This document shows, piece by piece, positions 58,380 through 64,000 of a stretch of DNA of 64,000 nt. The stretch is taken from the NCBI GenBank assembly GCA_014526335.1, contig JACTAT010000061.1:3242082-3306081 (forward strand). Reading direction: 5' to 3'. The translations under genes and the position numbers were made by a program. Source of the DNA: Chrysaora quinquecirrha (Eukaryota > Cnidaria > Scyphozoa > Semaeostomeae > Pelagiidae). Every line of letters starts with the position of its first letter. Positions within the stretch are counted from its first letter, which is position 1. A model generated the notes under the pieces. That model was not told the DNA's origin, did not search any database, and was given only the letters and a program-made list of their open reading frames with translations.

Positions 58380-59312
58380 ATGGATGGCAAAATAAAAGTT
58401 TTCAATGGCATTGGCGATGTCAAAGAATTTATCACCAAAGTCGAATTACATTCCGCTTTGAAGGGTTACTCAGAAGAGAAGTGTGCCCAGAATCTCGCAA
58501 GCAGATTAGAGGGCCCAGCATTCGATATTTATTTGCGACTAAGCGACGGAGATCGGAAGAAAGTGAGTAAAATAAAAGAAGAACTTTTGAAGGAATTTGA
58601 ACGAGGACAGCTCAACAGAGAAGAAGCTCTATTTACGTTGTCAAATCGCACGCGCAACAAAGGTGAGTCTGCTCACACATTTGCGTATAAACTTACGGAA
58701 TTGGTTAAATTAGCATACCCAGATTTTGATAATTCAACGCGTAACACCTTAGCAAAGGATTATTTTGTTCGTGGCTTGCACCCAGAAATGCAAATAGCAG
58801 TAAAATCACTGGAAAAATTTGCAGCCAGCGATATAAACACGCTTGCTGAAGAAACAACACGCCTTCAGCTTGCTGGCATAAAATCACGATTTCAGGAATG
58901 CAACTCTGCTAATGCGATTAACGTCAACAATGCTACCGCCTCCATGCCTACAGATATTTTCGATTCAATCGCTGATAAAGTTGCTGATAAGTTGGTAAAC
59001 ACAAATCTGAATGCCCAAACTGTGGCCGGGGGTTATGAACCCTATCAACAACAGGTCAATTTTGCAGCTAACCAACCAGTTTATTACCAACGCAATTTTG
59101 GTCGTAACTATAGCAACACGAGACGCTCATCGCAAAACCGGGGTGCCTCGCGAAGTAAGTATCAAAACGCTCCTCCTCAGCAACGCAAGTGTAGGTCTTG
59201 CCAAAGCACAGAACACTTAATCAGAAATTGCCCTTCGCGTTATTGCCAGGCTTGTGGGAAAAAGGGCCACGATAGCTGGGATCCAATATGCCTAAATTCC
59301 AAAACCCAATGA
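58380..59312 (+). CDS. Ty3/gypsy gag
   Basis: 310 codons from ATG 58,380. The N-terminal two thirds is the capsid-like retrotransposon gag domain (EFITKVELHSALKGYSEEKC, LFTLSNRTRNKGESAHTF, YKLTELVKLAYPDFD, YFVRGLHPEMQ). A Gln/Asn-rich basic linker follows, then two zinc knuckles near residues 272-303: CRSCQSTEHLIRNC, a standard CX2CX4HX4C, and CQACGKKGHDSWDPIC, a looser CX2CX4HX5C. It forms the particle core and packages element RNA. It is intact, unlike the pol that follows. No LTR was identified upstream, although a TGTTGG at about 58,204 could be an LTR start. Confidence 0.92.
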   Translation: MDGKIKVFNGIGDVKEFITKVELHSALKGYSEEKCAQNLASRLEGPAFDIYLRLSDGDRKKVSKIKEELLKEFERGQLNREEALFTLSNRTRNKGESAHTFAYKLTELVKLAYPDFDNSTRNTLAKDYFVRGLHPEMQIAVKSLEKFAASDINTLAEETTRLQLAGIKSRFQECNSANAINVNNATASMPTDIFDSIADKVADKLVNTNLNAQTVAGGYEPYQQQVNFAANQPVYYQRNFGRNYSNTRRSSQNRGASRSKYQNAPPQQRKCRSCQSTEHLIRNCPSRYCQACGKKGHDSWDPICLNSKTQ

Positions 59313-59319
59313 CTAACCG

Positions 59320-59706
59320 CCTCAGACTCTGTAAACCTTGTTGAAGACCCCTGCTCAGTTGTGATCGCTGCCAAATTGCATGATTTCAGTACTCATGTGA
59401 TGCTTGATACGGGATCGGGGACATCTGTGATTGATTTGGGGACATTAAGGAAAATGGATTGGATTCTCAGTTAGACGATTCGAATCCAAAGTCGTTGATT
59501 AATGCGTCAGGTGATAAAATGAAAATCATAGGATCTGTTGATATAAAGGTGACCATACCAGGCAGCAAACCTCATGATCAAAGTTTTCAAGTACTCGATT
59601 CGATCTCGTATTCGACCATATTACTTGGTAGAGATTTTATGCGAAAATTTGGCTCTATCAGTTTTGATTTTCTCGTCATACAATTCAGTTGGGAAAACTC
59701 TCAGTA
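59320..59706 (+). pseudogene. Ty3/gypsy aspartic protease, frame-broken
   Basis: The active-site motif VMLDTGSGTSVIDLGTL is in one frame and ends at a stop near 59,475. The second half (59,459-59,707: KIIGSVDIKVTIPGS, STILLGRDFMRKFG) is in another frame. The conserved ILLGRDF motif marks the C-terminal protease domain. At least one indel near 59.46 kb separates them. Another shift leads into the RT frame at about 59,690. Confidence 0.85.
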
Positions 59707-61026
59707 ACAGGATTATCAACAACCAGCAACAACGTTAGATTATGTGAAACTACTACTATTCCTGCTCGGTCTGAAAAAGTGCTTTTAGTGAAATGTACCA
59801 CTAATAACTCTCTACTTGAAGGTGACTTTGAGCCAAAATTAGTACCAAATATTCAAGGCCTTTATGCTAACAAATCTCGAGTCATCCCAAATATTGAGGG
59901 CATATTCCCTGTCACAGTACTTAATGTTACCACGTCTGATATTCATTTGCAATCACGGAAGTTAATGGGTTCTATTATGCAGGTTACTGAGGAAACAGTG
60001 GCGACTGTATCTAAATCAGGACAGGAGAGCTTTAATGTAGCCGATATAACATTTAACAATAAGCTATCTACCGAGGAAGTAAATCAACTTAAATCACTTG
60101 TTACCAATTATCTTGATGTATTCGCTACCGACCCAAAGAAACCCGCCAGAACGGAATTACTCGAGCATCAAATCATAACAAATGATGCTTTACCAGTATA
60201 CCATAAGCCACGTAGAATTCCTGTCGCTTGGGAAAAGGACATGGACAAACAAGTCACAGAGATGCTCACTAATGATATAATACGACCTTCTTACTCACCC
60301 TGGAATGCTCCTGTCATATTAGTAAAAAAGAAGGACAACAGTACCCGATTTGTATGCGACTTTCGCGGCGTGAATGATGTGACCAAAAAGGATACCTACC
60401 CCTTACCCAATATCAAGGATGTAATTGACAAGATGGCTGGGACCAAATATTGGTCTACCCTGGACGCAGCGTCAGCGTATTGGTCAGTTCCCTTAGCAGA
60501 AACAGACAAAGAGAAAACAGCATTCTCCATCCCTCGTGGGAAATTTGAGTTTAATGTTATGCCATTCGGATTATCGAATTCTGGTGCTACGTATCAACGT
60601 ATGATGGATATGTGTTTGTCCGGCCTCAAGACAGGGAAAGTGCTTTCGTATATGGACGATATTGTTATTTTTAACAGTACATTCGAGGAACATGTTCGTG
60701 ATCTTAAAGACGTTTTCGACTGCCTGCGGGCTGCCAAAGTAACGCTAAAAGCATCAAAATGCGTTTTTGCAGCTGATAAAGTCAATTTTTTGGGTTTTGA
60801 ACTTTCTCTAGATGGCATTAAACCCCAACACCGCTTGATCGACGCAATTAATGAATTTCAACGCCCCGAATCGAAAAAAGAATTAAGACGATTTCTAGGA
60901 ATGGCTGGGTTTTACAGGAATTTCATAAAAGATTTCGCGACAATCAGCCAACCACTCAATAAACTCACAAACGACAATGTCAAATTTGAATGGGACACTC
61001 CTGTGAAACGGCTTTTCAAGAGTTAA
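59689..61026 (+). CDS. Ty3/gypsy reverse transcriptase
   Basis: 445 codons. After a linker, the RT domain runs from about residue 160 to 340: HKPRRIPVAWEKDMDKQVTE, SPWNAPVILVKKKD, RFVCDFRGVND, YPLPNIKDVIDKM, WSTLDAASAYWSVPL, MPFGLSNSGATYQRMMD, and the catalytic box SYMDDIVIF (YMDD rather than the commoner YVDD or YIDD). The thumb and connection follow (FLGFELSLDGIKP, RRFLGMAGFYRNFI). The frame ends early at 61,026 because a one-base change near 60,995 moves the RNase H part to another frame. The first Met is not a natural start; in life the protein would be part of a pol polyprotein. Confidence 0.9.
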   Translation: MGKLSVTGLSTTSNNVRLCETTTIPARSEKVLLVKCTTNNSLLEGDFEPKLVPNIQGLYANKSRVIPNIEGIFPVTVLNVTTSDIHLQSRKLMGSIMQVTEETVATVSKSGQESFNVADITFNNKLSTEEVNQLKSLVTNYLDVFATDPKKPARTELLEHQIITNDALPVYHKPRRIPVAWEKDMDKQVTEMLTNDIIRPSYSPWNAPVILVKKKDNSTRFVCDFRGVNDVTKKDTYPLPNIKDVIDKMAGTKYWSTLDAASAYWSVPLAETDKEKTAFSIPRGKFEFNVMPFGLSNSGATYQRMMDMCLSGLKTGKVLSYMDDIVIFNSTFEEHVRDLKDVFDCLRAAKVTLKASKCVFAADKVNFLGFELSLDGIKPQHRLIDAINEFQRPESKKELRRFLGMAGFYRNFIKDFATISQPLNKLTNDNVKFEWDTPVKRLFKS

Positions 61027-62500
61027 AACAACACCTGTCGTCTGAACCAGTTTTGGCATTCCCAAAACTTCATGAGACCTTTATAGTCGAAGTTGATGCA
61101 AGTGACTATGCCGCCGGTGGGGTCCTGTCTCAAAAGGGAGACGACCAAATTTTGCACCCTGTTGCATACTTTTCAACATCTTTTACCAGTTCCCAACGCA
61201 ACTGGGCAGCCATCACTAAAGAGGCGTTTGCATTGGTACTAGCTGTTCGACATTGGCATGTCTACTTAGCTGGTACAGAATTCGTTTTGCGATCAGACCA
61301 CAACCCGCTGGTACACCTGAGGCAACAAAAGGATCCTAGGGGCAAATTCGGCCGCTGGATCGCGGAGTTAGAAGAATACAACTACAGCGTCCAATACATC
61401 AGAGGAAAAGACAACGTAAAAGCAGATCTATTGTCTCGGAATAGGGCAGCGAGCAACATTCAACCAGAATCACGGTTCGAAGACAAAATCTTTGCCACTG
61501 TTAACGATAACAACGCTTTTGTGGAACAGTTGAAACAAGAACAAAACACTGACCCGTTGATTTCTAAAGCAAAAAGACTTATTGTAAACGGAGAAATAAT
61601 CAACAAAGGTAGATTCAAACGTGTGCAAAAACAACTGCGAGTGGAAAACGATCTTCTTACTAAGTCTGGCAGACCAATCGTCCCAGCTTCACTGAGGAAA
61701 TTCATCGTAACAGAAGTACATAAAACGGCTCATTTTGGAACAGATAAAACGTACTCTCTTCTTAAAGACCGATTCTTTTGGCCTAATATGTATGCGTATG
61801 TCAAGAATTTTATTTCCCAGTGTCTAATTTGTCAACAAACAAAATGCAGTTCCTCTCCGCCGAGGGCACCACTGCTCCCTATGGCCATTCCTGAAGCACC
61901 AATGCAGTTTATATCGATTGACATCGCCTTTATGCCAGCCGATCACCAAGGATTCCAATATTTTCTCCTTATCGGCGATATTTTTTCCAAGTTCATTGAA
62001 GCTGTTCCACTCAAAGACCAGACAGCTCAAAGTATCGCGAATGCCTTATTGTCGCACTGGATATATATTCATGGCACTCCCTATTTTCTGTTGAGCGACC
62101 AAGGTTCCAATGTTGATGGTGACACAATCAGGGAAATCTGCAATACTCTGGGTATCGAGAAGAGACGTTCATCGGCATACCATTCACAGGGCAACGGCTT
62201 CGCTGAACGGAATATTCGAAGTGTCAAAGATATGTTACGGTCTGTCCTATTACAACGCAAAGCTCAGCAGTCAAAATGGCGAACTCTTTTACCAGAACTC
62301 GTATTCGCTTTGAACACAAGTGAAAGTATAGCGACCAAATGCATACCTTACAACGTTGTTTTTGGTAGATCTGCACGTTTGCCGATTGACATCTTATTCA
62401 ATCACCGTTCGAATTTTCTGCCGAATTCGTGGAGTTCTTCGCAGCTATGGGCGTTTATTTTGGTTCATATAAAAAGAGCTAAACAAGAGACAACAAAAGC
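60990..62500 (+). CDS. Ty3/gypsy RNase H and integrase
   Basis: The frame continues pol after the break near 60,995. RNase H: FIVEVDASDYAAGGVLSQ, SSQRNWAAITKEAFALVLAV, LRSDHNPLVHL. Integrase: HHCC zinc finger (EVHKTAHFGTDKTYS, CLICQQTKC), then the DDE core (ISIDIAFMPAD, LLSDQGSNVDGD, AYHSQGNGFAERNIRSVKDM, in which the third acidic residue is E). The C-terminal part has VVFGRSARLPIDILF. At about 62,500 (after ETTKAY) gypsy similarity stops and BEL/Pao integrase sequence follows in the same frame to a stop at 62,675. Confidence 0.88.
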
Positions 62501-63060
62501 TTACATCATAATATTCTCCTTTGCATCTGCCAGAGCAGTGCATTTGAAACTATGCTGTGGCCCGAAAGCTGAGGAATTTCAACACGCAATGAAGGAATTT
62601 GTTGCTAAACGGGGAGTACCAAATCTCATGGTTAGCGATATGTTAAGACATTTCAATCTACAGCCTGGCTTCTGAAGCTAACAATTGACTATAATCTCTT
62701 GAACTACTAAAATCGTAACGAATTGAGTGGAAGTTCAACTTATCAAGGGCCCCGTGGTGGGGTGGATTTTCCGACTGACTCGAAACAGTTATTAAAAGGA
62801 GCCTATCGAAATCAGTTGGTAGAGCTTTGTTAAAGTACGACGAATTAGAAGATGTGCTGCTTGATGTGCAATGTTTCCTGAGCAACCGACCATTTTGCTA
62901 CATTGGTGGCGATTTCGACCAGCCGGTGCTGATTTCAAATATTCTGCTTGGGGAAAGCACCAACACGATTCTTCGAAGAGGATTTAGACAAATTCAATGA
63001 ATTTGATACCCCGACTAAACGTATACTGTGTCTGAAGAATCGCTGAGAACAACTTCGCAA
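62500..63060 (+). mobile_element. BEL/Pao integrase fragment
   Basis: Two blocks of BEL/Pao-type integrase follow the gypsy integrase. The first, 62,500-62,640: FASARAVHLKLCCGPKAEEF, then VAKRGVPNLMVSD. The second, about 62,720-62,950: IEWKFNLSRAPWWGGF, an in-frame stop, then KYDELEDVLLDVQCFLSNRP. The catalytic core between the blocks is shortened. It is a decayed remnant with no recognisable termini. Confidence 0.8.
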
Positions 63061-63589
63061 GCTTTGGTTAAATGAGTATTTAACGATCGTTAGGTTCTTT
63101 CGTATGGAGAGAGAAAGTAGAGAGGACTAAGGTGGAAGGGACTAGGTGGAAACCCAACTAGTCATCACACTACTGATTGAGCGTCTTATTCCAATCTCAA
63201 CGACTTTCGAACTACTGTAACAATTTATTGCGTAAAGTGTACGTTCTGTTTTCCTAATGTACGCAATTCGCATCCAGGGCACACGACGAAGGATTTACTG
63301 AGCTGACTTAGGCGGTCTTTCATGTTTGTAAAAAACGAAACTTTGATAACAGAATACCTGGTAACAAATTTAACCTTTTGATTGGTACAGCGCTTTAATT
63401 TCTTAACGCATTTCTTAATCAGTTGATCACCAACACCACCAGCATAATTGACATGGAAAACACCTTTTTACCTTCTTCTGTTGTTTCTGAGGCATCAGCT
63501 TGTAGTTTTGAGAGAACTTGCTTAATAATAACGGTAAAGATACCCTTCGGGTTTGCGTTGCAGGAAGTGAACTTTTTTATCGAACGTAA
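63061..63589. other. No coding region recognised
   Basis: Probably remnant retroelement DNA between the BEL/Pao fragment and the second gypsy element. Purine-rich GGAGAGAGAAAGTAGAGAGG at about 63,105 could be a decayed polypurine tract, but no LTR follows with certainty. Confidence 0.35.
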
Positions 63590-64000
63590 TTCATGTGCTC
63601 ATGTTGGAATCGTGCTTTGGAGCAGATCCATGTAATGTTGGTTAATTCGGGTTTGCACGCCGTTACCCTTGAGTTTCATACGACGATTAGTAGCGGACGA
63701 TTGGAACACGCTATGGACACCCAAGGTTACCCTCCTTTTTATCAGTGGCCTTATAGCGAAGCCCAGCGTAATGTTATAGATGCGCATGTCACGGACATGG
63801 CGTAGCGTGGGGTTATTAGGCCTTCAAAGAGTCCCTGGTCTAGCCCTGTAGTTATCGTCGGTAAAAGGATGGTAAAACTAGATTCTGCGAAAGTTTTCGC
63901 AAGCTTAACGCAGTAACGCGTAAGAACGTTTTTCCTTTGCCGCGCGTAGATCAAATGTTAGATACATTTGGTGGCGCCTGGTATTTTACAACACTAAATC
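63590..64000 (+). mobile_element. Second Ty3/gypsy element, start of RT, off the right edge
   Basis: Fragments in two frames match the beginning of a gypsy reverse transcriptase: YQWPYSEAQRNVIDAHVTDM, a stop, RGVIRPSKSPWSSPVVIV, then after a one-base shift RFCESFRKLNAVTRKN, VFPLPRVDQMLD, GGAWYFTTLN. The lineage differs from the element at 58-62 kb (GVIRPSKSPWSSPVV versus IRPSYSPWNAPVI). At least one stop and one frameshift make it a pseudogene. Confidence 0.85.

Larger units (their letters stand above)
58380..62500 (+). mobile_element. Ty3/gypsy LTR retrotransposon, internal region
   Basis: Gag-PR-RT-RNaseH-IN in standard gypsy order, with frame breaks near 59.46, 59.69 and 61.0 kb and a truncated 3' end. 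No 3' LTR, polypurine tract or chromodomain could be found, because the 3' end is replaced by a BEL/Pao fragment. The copy is inactive, though its long open frames suggest it is fairly young. Confidence 0.9.

Overview
The window is eukaryotic and animal. It holds intron-rich genes with GT/AG splice sites that are close relatives of vertebrate TBC1D16, KCTD2/5/17, RPTOR (Raptor) and POT1. The DNA is AT-rich and crowded with transposons and tandem repeats: CR1/jockey-like and other LINEs, tRNA-headed SINEs, MITEs, hAT-like repeats, DIRS-like, Ty3/gypsy and BEL/Pao retroelements, and a tyrosine-recombinase (Crypton/KIAA1958-like) gene. A non-bilaterian or early-branching invertebrate, perhaps a cnidarian, fits best, but nothing in the sequence fixes the species.

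Left part (1-13 kb). A seven-transmembrane receptor fragment runs off the left edge on the minus strand. It is followed by a four-exon TBC1D16 gene (Rab GAP), a five-exon KCTD2/5/17 gene (Cullin-3 adaptor), a 1-kb AACT microsatellite and an intronless orphan gene, all on the minus strand.

Centre (13-34.4 kb). RPTOR, the substrate-recruiting subunit of mTORC1, occupies 13.2-30.0 kb on the minus strand. I could place 33 coding exons that join in phase, apart from one single-base frame break in exon 28. Its introns hold two back-to-back MITEs, SINEs, a LINE tail and a degraded LINE. POT1 (telomere single-strand binding) lies 847 bp upstream of RPTOR on the same strand, in three exons. Its last exon contains an in-frame 96-bp tandem repeat that adds roughly 180 residues to the linker.

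Right part (34.4-64 kb). This half is repeat-dominated. In order it holds: a frameshifted tyrosine-recombinase gene; six full copies plus a partial copy of a nearly identical 799-bp satellite; a DIRS-like remnant; a 289-bp direct repeat pair; an assembly gap; a 3.4-kb foldback structure whose arms are (TTAG)n and (CTAA)n flanked by unique inverted repeats; several minisatellites; two diverged copies of a 1.2-kb hAT-like repeat; a Ty3/gypsy element with frame breaks whose integrase runs in frame into a BEL/Pao integrase fragment; and the start of a second gypsy element at the right edge.

The conserved genes share no obvious pathway beyond RPTOR (growth signalling) and POT1 (telomere protection) being close same-strand neighbours. 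All exon coordinates come from reading splice sites and comparing translations with remembered human orthologues. No alignment software was run.
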